The translations under genes and the position numbers were made by a program. A stretch of DNA of 64,000 nt from Gordonia sp. OPL2 (GTDB lineage Bacteria; Actinomycetota; Actinomycetes; Mycobacteriales; Mycobacteriaceae): assembly GCF_003797825.1 (NCBI RefSeq), contig NZ_RKME01000023.1:28764-92763 (forward strand), given 5' to 3'. The notes under the pieces are model-generated. The model was not told where the DNA came from. It was given only the letters and a program-made list of their open reading frames with translations, and did not search any database. Positions 8,562-16,082 of the stretch are shown one piece after another. Each line of letters opens with the position of its first letter. The stretch's first letter is position 1.

Positions 8562-9191
8562 TCACCAATGCCGGTGCGAATGCCCGTCGTCGCTGCCCGT
8601 CAGTTCGGCGAGCGCACTGTCCCAGCCACGACGGCGATGACGGTCGAGCAGACCGCGCACGCCCATGACGGCGACAGCGCTCACGGCCAGGACCGCCAGG
8701 TAGAACGCAGCGGCGGTCATGATCGCGCCCGAGGCGGCATCAGCCGGGGTGAGCGGCTTGCGCGTGGTCTGGCCCTGCTCATCGACCCACATGGTGAACT
8801 GATCGCCGGCGTTCAGCGCGGTGTCGTCGACGTTGACCGTGCCGCGGTGGGGGACCGCATTGTAGGACCACCGGGCGGTGACGAGCGCACCGTTCTGACC
8901 TTCGGAGAAGATGACGCTGGCATCGTCGACGGCGGTCGCCTCGACCGCGTGGATGGTGCGGGCCTGCTCGGCGATCGCGGCGGACCGCGCCTTGTGCACG
9001 CCGCCCTCGACGGAGACCGCGAGCGGAATCGCCAGCACCGCGAGCAGCGCGGCCAGACAGAAGGCCAGCGCCTCCACGCGGTCGCTACGACGGACCACGG
9101 GATTGCGGCTGAACAGCTTCGTGATCGGCCAGCGCCGTGGGCTCAGCACGGATGACCTCGTCACCCGGTCCGGATTGGTTGCACGACGCAC
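8562..9191 (-). CDS. Rv1733c-like membrane protein
   Basis: 209 residues with two predicted transmembrane helices (about residues 42-62 and 155-178) flanking an extracytoplasmic domain. The order is a basic N-terminus, helix (ALAFCLAALLAVLAIPLAVSV), VDEQGQTTRKPLTPADA before the second helix, and a basic C-terminus. This is the layout of the mycobacterial dormancy-associated antigen Rv1733c and its many actinobacterial paralogues. The His-rich end (DDGHSHRHW) could bind metal but this is speculative. Function in this family is unknown. It lies 62 bases downstream of helR on the same strand, so read-through from helR is possible. Confidence 0.75.
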   Translation of the reverse strand: MRRATNPDRVTRSSVLSPRRWPITKLFSRNPVVRRSDRVEALAFCLAALLAVLAIPLAVSVEGGVHKARSAAIAEQARTIHAVEATAVDDASVIFSEGQNGALVTARWSYNAVPHRGTVNVDDTALNAGDQFTMWVDEQGQTTRKPLTPADAASGAIMTAAAFYLAVLAVSAVAVMGVRGLLDRHRRRGWDSALAELTGSDDGHSHRHW

Positions 9192-9253
9192 CTATCCATG
9201 GTGCACCCGCACCTTCCCGCCTGGCCAGTCCCCGTTCGGGCCAGGGACGAATC

Positions 9254-11410
9254 TCACACCTCGTCGGACAGCACGACCAGCTCTCGTGTCGTCCTGGTCA
9301 TCGCCACATAGCGGTCCACCGCGCCCTCGATCCCCGCACCGAACGTGTCGGGTTCGACAAGGACGACGAGGTCGAACTCGAGTCCCTTGGCATGCGCCGG
9401 TGACAACGAGCGGACCCGTGGACGCTCGACGAAGGACGGATCGCCGATCACGCAGGCCGTGCCCTCGGCGTTCTCCGAGAGCCAGCGCTCGACGATGGCA
9501 TCGCGTTCCGCGGAACGTTCATGGCGCACCGGCAGGCCGCTGGTCCGGATGGAGGTGGGGACGTTCGCATCGGGCAGAACCGCCTGGATGGTGGGCGCCG
9601 CCACGGCCATCACCTCCTCGGGGGTCCGGTAGTTCACCGTCAACGACGCCGTCGTCACCTGCTTGACGCCTACTCGCGACAATCGCTCCGGCCACGTCTC
9701 GGTGAAGCCGCGGCGGGCCTGAGCGCGGTCGCCGACGATGGTGAAGCTGCGTGACGGGCACCGGGACAGCAACATCTGCCAGTCGGCATCGGTCAGTTCC
9801 TGTGCCTCGTCGACGATGATGTGGGCAAAGGGGCCGGCCAATGCATCGGGCTCCTCGGCCGGCGACGCCGTCTGGTCGACGAGACTGTCGCGCAGATCCT
9901 GCCCGCGCAACATCGACATCACCCCCTCGCCGTCGTCGTGGACGGTGGAGTCCAGCAGGTCACCGACGACATCATCCATCCGTGCACGCTCCGCGGACAG
10001 CGTCGCCGCACGGTGACGACGGCGACGTGACGCATCCGGATCGCCGATGCGCCGGCGCGCGGCGTCGAGCAGCGGCAGGTCGGACTCGGTCCAGGCATAC
10101 GGCTGTCGACGCTGCAGTGCGCGTACCTCGTCGGCACCCAAGGCGGGGGCACACTTCCGTAGGAATGCGGGCACCGACCAGAGATCCGCGACGATGTCGC
10201 TGGGTTCCAGCAGCGGCCAGGCGCGGGTGACGACACGGACCAGATCTTGGTTCTGCGCCAACGCGCGTCGTACCTCGGCCGGCCGGGCCTCGCCGTCCAG
10301 CTTGTCCGCCACGTTCGTGACCAGCGCTTCCCACACCACGTCACGGCCGTCGTTGTGTGGCGTCCCGGCCTCGGGCGCATCGAAGGCCTCGGCCCAGTCG
10401 GCGGGGCGCAGCGTCACATCGGCCCACGGGGTCTCCACGACGAAGGGTTTCCTCGGCGGCTCCTCGTAGAACGCGACGGCCGGTTCGATGGCTTCGACCA
10501 TGGTCGCCGACGACTTCAGTCGTGCGATCGCGTCGTCGGATTCGGTTGTCGCGGTGGCCCCTTCGGGAAGAAGGTCGCGCAGCGTGCACGTTCGGACGCC
10601 CTCCTCGCCCAGACTGGGCAGCACGTCGGCGACGTACCCCAGGTAGGGCTCGTGAGGCCCGACGACGAGCACCCCGCCGCGGTTGCCCGCCAGCCGCGGA
10701 TCGGCGTAGAGAAGATACGCCGCTCGGTGCAACGCAACGACCGTCTTGCCGGTCCCCGGGCCGCCGTCGACGACGAGGGCGCCCCGCGAGCCGGCACGAA
10801 TGATCGCGTCCTGATCGGCGGCGATGGTGCCCAGGACATCACGCATCCGCGGCGATCGCCCGGCGGACAGACCGGCGATGAACGCCGAGTCGTCGTCGAG
10901 GGCGAGGTCGGCGGTATCGGTGCCCGGTGTGAGCGCCTCGTCCCAGTAATCGGTGATCCGTCCATACGACCACCGGTAGCGCCGTCGACTCGTCACCCCC
11001 ATCGGATCGGCATGCGTCGCGGCGAAGAAGGGTTCGGCTGCCGGGGTGCGCCAGTCGATGAGCAGTTGTCGCCCGTCCCGATCCGTCAGGCCGACCCGGC
11101 CGATGTAGACGGGCCCGGTTCCGTCTGTGGGGACGAATCGTCCGAGACACAGATCAACGCTGAACCGCCGCAGTGTCCGCAGTCGGTCGTTGGTCTGATG
11201 GATCTCCAGATCGCGCTCGACCGCCTCCTTCCCATGGCCACCCCGCGACTTCTGCAGGTTCTCGAGCCGAGCGGTCAGATCGGCGATCGACGTCTGCAGG
11301 GATAGTGCGATGGCGGCGAAGTGGTCATCGTCGGCGGAGATGAGATGTGGGTCGGCTTTCGACGACCGGTTGTCGGTGAGGTGAAAGGCACTCCAGGTGC
11401 GCTGGTCCAT
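9254..11410 (-). CDS. helR: HelR-type RNA polymerase recycling motor ATPase (rifamycin tolerance)
   Basis: 718 residues from the ATG at 11410, chosen because GGAG lies 8 bases upstream and the N-terminus then begins like known HelR proteins (SAFHLTDNRSSKADPHLI). A superfamily-1 UvrD/Rep-like ATPase: Walker A GGPGTGKT (about 215-222), Walker B IIVDEAQELTDADW (about 530), and late helicase motif AHAKGLEFDLVVLVEPD (about 672). The coiled-coil N-terminal arm (ALSLQTSIADLTARLENLQKSR) fits HelD/HelR proteins, which insert into RNA polymerase and eject stalled complexes or rifamycin. An exact 9-3-9 palindrome of the rifamycin-associated-element type lies about 150 bases upstream. Together these make the HelR call stronger than generic HelD. 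Confidence 0.88.
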   Translation of the reverse strand: MDQRTWSAFHLTDNRSSKADPHLISADDDHFAAIALSLQTSIADLTARLENLQKSRGGHGKEAVERDLEIHQTNDRLRTLRRFSVDLCLGRFVPTDGTGPVYIGRVGLTDRDGRQLLIDWRTPAAEPFFAATHADPMGVTSRRRYRWSYGRITDYWDEALTPGTDTADLALDDDSAFIAGLSAGRSPRMRDVLGTIAADQDAIIRAGSRGALVVDGGPGTGKTVVALHRAAYLLYADPRLAGNRGGVLVVGPHEPYLGYVADVLPSLGEEGVRTCTLRDLLPEGATATTESDDAIARLKSSATMVEAIEPAVAFYEEPPRKPFVVETPWADVTLRPADWAEAFDAPEAGTPHNDGRDVVWEALVTNVADKLDGEARPAEVRRALAQNQDLVRVVTRAWPLLEPSDIVADLWSVPAFLRKCAPALGADEVRALQRRQPYAWTESDLPLLDAARRRIGDPDASRRRRHRAATLSAERARMDDVVGDLLDSTVHDDGEGVMSMLRGQDLRDSLVDQTASPAEEPDALAGPFAHIIVDEAQELTDADWQMLLSRCPSRSFTIVGDRAQARRGFTETWPERLSRVGVKQVTTASLTVNYRTPEEVMAVAAPTIQAVLPDANVPTSIRTSGLPVRHERSAERDAIVERWLSENAEGTACVIGDPSFVERPRVRSLSPAHAKGLEFDLVVLVEPDTFGAGIEGAVDRYVAMTRTTRELVVLSDEV

Positions 11411-11562
11411 GCAGGCGGCTCCGTGGGTGGTGGACGACATGGAGGAGGAAAGGGGTGTGCGCGTTGAGATCTCAGAACTCCGATCCGGTGGGGTGAACTC
11501 ATCGTGCGAGTGCGCCGGTGGGTCGCGTCGGTGCGATGAGGTGACCATTGTGCAGGCGAACC

Positions 11563-11583
11563 GGGGCCTTGCGGCAAGGCCCC
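11563..11583 (-). promoter_or_regulatory. Rifamycin-associated element (RAE) upstream of helR
   Basis: A perfect inverted repeat, GGGGCCTTG-CGG-CAAGGCCCC, 21 bases long. It is nearly identical to the palindromic RAE described upstream of rifamycin-inactivation and helR genes in actinobacteria (core CTTGCGGCAAGG). On the helR strand a -10-like CACAAT follows at 11552-11547, so the element would overlap or adjoin the -35 region. The inference is that helR is induced by rifamycins. Confidence 0.85.
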
Positions 11584-11832
11584 CACCTCGGGATATCCTG
11601 AAAAGGGAAACGGGGACGTCGTCGTGCTCGACGTCGGGTCTGCCCTTCGCGAACCGGATGTCGCGGGCACTCGTGACCCCGACAAGCCCAGAAATACACC
11701 CTCGAGCCGCCCCGTTCACGACACGCCGGTGACGCGCCGTCGAGCAGCGTGGTTCTCTGGGCACTCTCCACACTGTTGCGCACTCGGTTCTGGTCAGCGA
11801 GAAGAGACGGTGCCATCGGTCCGTCTCACTCT

Positions 11833-11851
11833 CGATACCGGATCGGTATCG
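11833..11851. promoter_or_regulatory. Perfect 8-3-8 palindrome, candidate operator
   Basis: CGATACCG-gat-CGGTATCG lies 91 bases upstream of the ATG of the small membrane protein gene. Perfect symmetry with 8-base arms suits a dimeric repressor of TetR or similar type. No regulator gene is adjacent, so the binding protein is unknown. It might instead act on helR from a distance. Confidence 0.45.
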
Positions 11852-11941
11852 TTCGAAAGCCACATGCGACCCTGCGGTCGGCGTACGGTGAAAATACTTG
11901 CAGCAGCGCGAGTCTGGCAGTCCGATCACGGAAGGCTCATC

Positions 11942-12097
11942 ATGATCATTCTCGGCATCGTCTTGCTCGTGTTGGGATTCATCTTCAGCGTCCCGATCTT
12001 GTGGACCATCGGCATCATCTTGGTCGTCGTCGGCGCAATCCTGGCGATTCTCGGCGCAACCGGTCGCGCCGTCGGCGGTCGCGCGCACTATTACTGA
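11942..12097 (+). CDS. Small hydrophobic membrane protein (DUF6131-like)
   Basis: 51 residues starting at the ATG at 11942, with a strong ribosome binding site (GGAAGG, 7 bases upstream). The protein is almost entirely two predicted transmembrane helices (IILGIVLLVLGFIFSVPILWTIGIILVVVGAILAILG) with a short polar tail GRAVGGRAHYY. This matches a family of very small actinobacterial membrane proteins annotated DUF6131, whose function is unknown. It is probably monocistronic, with a palindromic candidate operator upstream and a hairpin after the stop. Confidence 0.8.
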   Translation: MIILGIVLLVLGFIFSVPILWTIGIILVVVGAILAILGATGRAVGGRAHYY

Positions 12098-12115
12098 TGC
12101 GGGCGGTTGCTGTGT

Positions 12116-12147
12116 GACCCCTCGTGACGCTTCGCTCCTCAGGGGTC
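12116..12147. terminator. Hairpin after the small membrane protein gene; member of a dispersed repeat
   Basis: GACCCCT (12116-12122) pairs with AGGGGTC (12141-12147) around an 18-base loop. The interior read on the other strand (CCTGAGGAGCGA...GCGTCACGA) matches the element at 38821-38860. It is likely a repeat that also serves as terminator for the gene ending at 12097. Confidence 0.55.
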
Positions 12148-12219
12148 GGGGACGCGGGGCTTCGTCGCAGGATCGGCTGAGCACCCATCCACGCCGTCGA
12201 CGGCTCCGAAACACTTCCC

Positions 12220-13329
12220 GTGCCACCCTCGGAAGCCACGCACACGAGTCACGCCCGCCCTCACCGTGAACGCAGCGCGAACGACGTCGCGCTCGTCGAG
12301 GATGCGGTGCGCGTGCATGTCGCCGGGCACAGCCGGATCCTGCGGGAAGTCGACGCCGACCTGACGCCGGTCACCGAACTTCTCGGCGAGATGGCACGGG
12401 GAGGCAAGCGTATTCGTGCGGCCTTCTGCACGGCCGGGGCGCGCGGCGCGTCAGGCGGCGAGCTGCCACCGGGGTCGATCGAGGCGGCAGCCGCCCTCGA
12501 GATGTTCCACCTCGCCGCCCTCATCCACGATGACGTGATGGATCACAGTGATCGTCGGCGTGGCCGCCCCACCGCGCATCGCCACTTCGCCGGTCACCAC
12601 CGTGGTCTGCGATGGGAGGGCGACCCCGACGTGTACGGGGAGGCAGTCGCGATCCTCGCCGGCGACCTGTGCCTGACCTGGTCCGACGATCTCATCGACC
12701 GCGCGTTCGCCGACCGCGACCTCGCCACACGACTCGACGGGCGTGCCGTGTGGAGCCAGATGCGGGACGAGACGATCGCGGGGCAGTACCTCGACATCCT
12801 CGGACAGGTGCAGCAGACGTTGTCGGCGCGCCGGGCAGGTCAGGTCATGCGTTTCAAGAGCGCGCGATACACGGTCGGGCATCCGCTCCGCCTCGGTGGC
12901 GTGCTCGGCGGGGGCTCCGACGAACTCCTCCGCGCCTACGACCGCATCGGCCTGACCGCGGGTGAAGCGTTCCAACTGCGTGACGACCTCCTCGGCGTGT
13001 TCGGGGACCCGGATACGACCGGGAAGCCGGTCGTCGACGACATCCGTGAAGGCAAACGCACGCTCTTGGTCACCACGGCCGCGGAACGCGCCACGACGGT
13101 GCAACGCGGCGTCCTCGAGCGGCACCTCGGCGATCCCGGCCTCACCGACGACGGACTGATCGCCGTGTGCGATGTCCTGCGTGACACCGGTGCCGCCGAC
13201 GAGGTCGAGCGGCGGATCGCGCGCCTCACGGCCGAGGCACTCGACATCGTCGACGACCTCGACGTCGACGACACGACCCGATCGGGTATCCGCGATCTGG
13301 TCGAGCGCTGCTCATGGCGGCGCCGGTGA
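12220..13329 (+). CDS. crtE: Geranylgeranyl diphosphate synthase (polyprenyl synthetase)
   Basis: 369 residues, GTG start at 12220. The first Asp-rich motif is LIHDDVMDHSDRRRGRP (about 101-117) and the second LRDDLLGVFGD (about 253-263). The GKRIR motif near residue 65 binds the diphosphate. These are the signatures of trans-prenyltransferases that add isopentenyl diphosphate units to make C20 GGPP, the first committed precursor for carotenoids. It opens a five-gene + strand operon, and its last 16 bases overlap the next gene. With idi, crtB and crtI on the facing operon this is clearly the carotenoid GGPP synthase rather than one for quinones. Confidence 0.9.
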   Translation: MPPSEATHTSHARPHRERSANDVALVEDAVRVHVAGHSRILREVDADLTPVTELLGEMARGGKRIRAAFCTAGARGASGGELPPGSIEAAAALEMFHLAALIHDDVMDHSDRRRGRPTAHRHFAGHHRGLRWEGDPDVYGEAVAILAGDLCLTWSDDLIDRAFADRDLATRLDGRAVWSQMRDETIAGQYLDILGQVQQTLSARRAGQVMRFKSARYTVGHPLRLGGVLGGGSDELLRAYDRIGLTAGEAFQLRDDLLGVFGDPDTTGKPVVDDIREGKRTLLVTTAAERATTVQRGVLERHLGDPGLTDDGLIAVCDVLRDTGAADEVERRIARLTAEALDIVDDLDVDDTTRSGIRDLVERCSWRRR

Positions 13330-14021
13330 ACGAGAGGCCGTTCGTCGAACTGAGGATCTGGGGAGTCGATCATGTTCCGGCGGCGATCGGTCGAGTGCCG
13401 CTCACCCGCCGTCGGATACGGAAACAGCCAGGGCTGACCTTTGCCAAGATGATGGGTACGGGCTCGGCCCGCACGTTCACGCCCCGCGACGCCGATCTGC
13501 ATCACTGGGCGTTGCTCACGGTCTGGGACTCCCCGGCGTCCGCCGAGGCCGGTGCCGCCACCGCCGCCATCCGGTCGTGGGACCTCATGGCCACCGAACA
13601 ACTGCGAGTCGCGATGCGGCCGATGGCATCCCGCGGCCGATGGTCGCGGCGCGAACCCTTCGGGGCACTGCAGGCAGCCGACGACGGCACGTGGGCGGGG
13701 CCGGTCGCCGCCATCACGCGCGCCCGACTGCGTCCCACGCGGGCGATGTCCTTCTGGCGTGCGGTACCACCGGTCGTCGGTGAGCTGTCCCGAGCAGCCG
13801 GTCTGCGGCTCGCGCTCGGCATCGGAGAGGCCCCGATCGGACTGCAGGGCACCTTCTCCGTGTGGGAATCGCCCAGCGAACTCACCGGATTCGCCTATCG
13901 CTCCACCGAACACCTCGACGCGGTGCGGCGCACCGAGTCGGCGCGATGGTATGCGGAGGAGCTGTTCACCCGGCTCGCCGTCCTCGACGTCAGCGGGACC
14001 TACGACGGGCGGACCCCATGA
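13314..14021 (+). CDS. CrtA-like (spheroidene monooxygenase family) carotenoid oxygenase
   Basis: 235 residues from ATG 13314; a GTG at 13326 would give the GTGA stop-start overlap typical of this operon and is an equally good start. The body resembles the heme-type spheroidene monooxygenase family: DLHHWALLTVWDSP, MSFWRAVPPVVGELSRAAGLRLALGIGEAPIGLQGTFSVWES and FAYRSTEHLDAVRRTESARWYAEELFTR. In purple bacteria CrtA puts a keto group at C-2 of acyclic carotenoids. By position between crtE and cruF it probably oxidises the acyclic carotenoid end group here, but homology to CrtA is distant and the exact carbon modified is a guess. Confidence 0.68.
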   Translation: MAAPVNERPFVELRIWGVDHVPAAIGRVPLTRRRIRKQPGLTFAKMMGTGSARTFTPRDADLHHWALLTVWDSPASAEAGAATAAIRSWDLMATEQLRVAMRPMASRGRWSRREPFGALQAADDGTWAGPVAAITRARLRPTRAMSFWRAVPPVVGELSRAAGLRLALGIGEAPIGLQGTFSVWESPSELTGFAYRSTEHLDAVRRTESARWYAEELFTRLAVLDVSGTYDGRTP

Positions 14022-14860
14022 GTCCCTTCGAGATCCGTGCACGGCCGCCCGCACAGGTCGGGTCCACTCCGGAACCCGCCACAGCGAATCGATTCCTCTC
14101 GACCGCGGCCTGGATCCTGTTCGCCGGCGGGGTGGTCGCGCAGATCGCGTTCCCGTACACCAACGGCGGCAATCTCGTCCTGACCGTGGCGAGCGTTGCG
14201 CTTCTCGCGGCGGCAGTGGGCGTGGATCTGGCGAGCACACGCGGCGGCCGTGCGGTCGCCGCGCTGCTGATCGTCGCCGGCGGTGGAGGGCTCCTCGCCG
14301 AATCCGTCGGCGTGCACACGGGTTTCCCGTTCGGGAGCTACGACTACACCGGAACCCTCGGCGTGGAGTTGCTCGACGTGCCGGTCGTGGTCCCGTTCGC
14401 CTGGATCATGATGGCCTGGCCTGCTCTCGCAGTGGCGCGGCGGTTGACCGGTCCGGGACGACGGTGGGCGACAGCCGTCGTCGGCGCGTGCGCGCTGACC
14501 GCCTGGGATGTGTTTCTCGATCCTCAGATGGTCGATCAGGGCTACTGGCGGTGGCACCATCCCGACCCTGCCCTGCCGGGTGTCGACGGAATACCGTTGA
14601 CCAACTTCGCCGGGTGGCTACTCGTCTCCTTCGTGATGATCGCCATGCTCGACCGACTGATCGGTCACCGGCCGGTCGACGCACTGCCGATCGCGGTCTA
14701 CCTGTGGACGTATGTGTCCTCCGTGATCGCGCATGCGCTGTTCTTCGGGCGTCCACCCGTCGCTCTGGTGGGTGGGGTGATCATGGGTCTCGTGGCGATA
14801 CCGTTGATCATCGTCCTCGTCCGCGACCGGAGGGAGGGTCGACAACGTGCGCTTCGGTGA
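14018..14860 (+). CDS. cruF: Carotenoid 1,2-hydratase, CruF type (DUF422)
   Basis: 280 residues from ATG 14018, overlapping the previous stop by 4 bases (ATGA). A polytopic membrane protein with six to eight helices. The conserved DUF422/CruF residues are seen in GGLLAESVGVHTGFPFGSYDYT, VPFAWIMMAWPAL, ALTAWDVFLDPQMVDQGYWRW and IPLTNFAGWLLVSF. CruF enzymes add water across the terminal double bond of acyclic psi-end groups, giving the 1-hydroxy group of myxoxanthophyll, deinoxanthin and bacterioruberin types. Placement between a CrtA-like oxygenase and a glycosyltransferase fits hydroxylation followed by glycosylation. Confidence 0.87.
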   Translation: MSPFEIRARPPAQVGSTPEPATANRFLSTAAWILFAGGVVAQIAFPYTNGGNLVLTVASVALLAAAVGVDLASTRGGRAVAALLIVAGGGGLLAESVGVHTGFPFGSYDYTGTLGVELLDVPVVVPFAWIMMAWPALAVARRLTGPGRRWATAVVGACALTAWDVFLDPQMVDQGYWRWHHPDPALPGVDGIPLTNFAGWLLVSFVMIAMLDRLIGHRPVDALPIAVYLWTYVSSVIAHALFFGRPPVALVGGVIMGLVAIPLIIVLVRDRREGRQRALR

Positions 14861-16082
14861 ATCCCGGTGTCTTCCTCTGCGATCCGGCCGTGCCGGGTGG
14901 TTCGGCCGCGCCGGATGGTTCGGGGGTACTGACCGGCCCGGCGGCCCCGAGCGGTCGGACTCGGTGTGGGCCTGGGCCGTGCGGTTGGGGACGACGATCG
15001 CGGTCGGATCGTTGGTGCAGACCGTGCACAACGCCCACGTACTGCGGCGTCCCGCGCGGGGGCCGTCGCCGGCACCGGAGCCGCTGACCGTCCTGATCCC
15101 GATGCGCGACGAGATCGACAACGTGACCGACTGCCTGAACTCGGTGTTGGCCGCTGTGGATCGGTGGCCGGGACCGGCGCGCGTCGTCGTCCTCGACGAC
15201 GAGTCGTCGGACGGGACGTCGCAACTGCTCCACCAGATCGGACGCGCGGAGGACAGCGTCGAGATCCTCACCGGCGATCCACCGCCGAACGGATGGCACG
15301 GCAAACCGTGGGCTTGCCACCAGATGTCGCGGATGGCCGCAGACGACGGCGTGATGATCTTCCTCGACGCGGACGTCCGTGTCGAGCCCGATGCGTTCAC
15401 CGCGTCGGCCGCCCTCCTCCGCGAGACCGGGTTGGATCTGGTGAGCCCGTACCCGCGTCAGGTCACCCGCGGGCCGGTCGAACGTCTCGTCCAACCGCTG
15501 CTGCAGTGGTCGTGGATGAGCACCCTCCCACTGCGCCTGGCCGAACGGTCGGCCCGCCCGTCGATGTCGGCGGCCAACGGGCAGTTCCTGGTCGTCGACG
15601 GCTCCGCCTACCGCCGTGCCGGTGGTCATGAGGCGGTGCGCTCGGACATCCTCGAGGACATCGCGATCCTGCGCGCGTTCAAACGCTCCGGAGCGAGGGG
15701 AGTCGTCGTCGAGGGCAGCGCGATCGCGACCTGCATGATGTACGACGGATGGCGGGAGGTACGGGACGGCTATCGGAAGTCGCTCTGGTCGGCGTTCGGC
15801 TCACTGCCCGGAACCGTTGCGGTCACCGCGCTGCTCCACCTCGCCTATGTGCTCCCACCCATCGCGATGATGACGGGATCGCGGGTCGGACTCGTCGGAT
15901 ACCTGGCCGCGGTGACATCGCGGATGATCACTGCCCAGACCACGGGCGGTCGGCGGTGGCCCGACCCGATCGTCCATCCTCTCTCGATTGTCGCGTTCGC
16001 CGCGCTCACCGCAGATTCTGTTGTCGCACAACGCTCCGGAACACTGACCTGGCGTGGGCGGGTCGTCGGGGAGACACGGTGA
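14847..16082 (+). CDS. cruG: Carotenoid glycosyltransferase, CruG-like (GT family 2)
   Basis: 411 residues, GTG start at 14847 inside the end of cruF. A GT2 fold begins at about residue 80: LTVLIPMRDEIDNVTDCL, ARVVVLDDESSDGTSQLL, GKPWACHQMSRMAADDGVMIFLDADVRVEP (the DxD-type metal site), then SAANGQFLVVDGSAYRRAGGHEAVRSDILEDIAILR carrying the catalytic-base region. Hydrophobic segments near 45-65 and at the C-terminus (about 315-400) anchor it in the membrane. CruG-type enzymes attach a sugar to the hydroxylated end of acyclic carotenoids. The repeated GRAGWFG motif near the N-terminus is unusual and may mean that translation really starts downstream. Confidence 0.83.
   Translation: MRFGESRCLPLRSGRAGWFGRAGWFGGTDRPGGPERSDSVWAWAVRLGTTIAVGSLVQTVHNAHVLRRPARGPSPAPEPLTVLIPMRDEIDNVTDCLNSVLAAVDRWPGPARVVVLDDESSDGTSQLLHQIGRAEDSVEILTGDPPPNGWHGKPWACHQMSRMAADDGVMIFLDADVRVEPDAFTASAALLRETGLDLVSPYPRQVTRGPVERLVQPLLQWSWMSTLPLRLAERSARPSMSAANGQFLVVDGSAYRRAGGHEAVRSDILEDIAILRAFKRSGARGVVVEGSAIATCMMYDGWREVRDGYRKSLWSAFGSLPGTVAVTALLHLAYVLPPIAMMTGSRVGLVGYLAAVTSRMITAQTTGGRRWPDPIVHPLSIVAFAALTADSVVAQRSGTLTWRGRVVGETR

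Larger units (their letters stand above)
11411..11941. other. 531-base divergent regulatory region between helR and the small membrane protein
   Basis: No credible gene. The region contains the rifamycin-associated-element palindrome at 11563-11583 on the helR side and the perfect palindrome at 11833-11851 on the side of the + strand gene. Between them the sequence is ordinary and has no open frame with coding character. The helR leader would therefore be about 140 nucleotides if transcription starts close to the first palindrome. Confidence 0.6.

Noticed and set aside
9254..12226. helR starting at 12226 with a 272-residue N-terminal extension
   Set aside because: The extension is antisense to the small membrane protein gene, crosses both palindromes and has no HelR-like sequence. 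The ATG at 11410 has a ribosome binding site and the family N-terminus.
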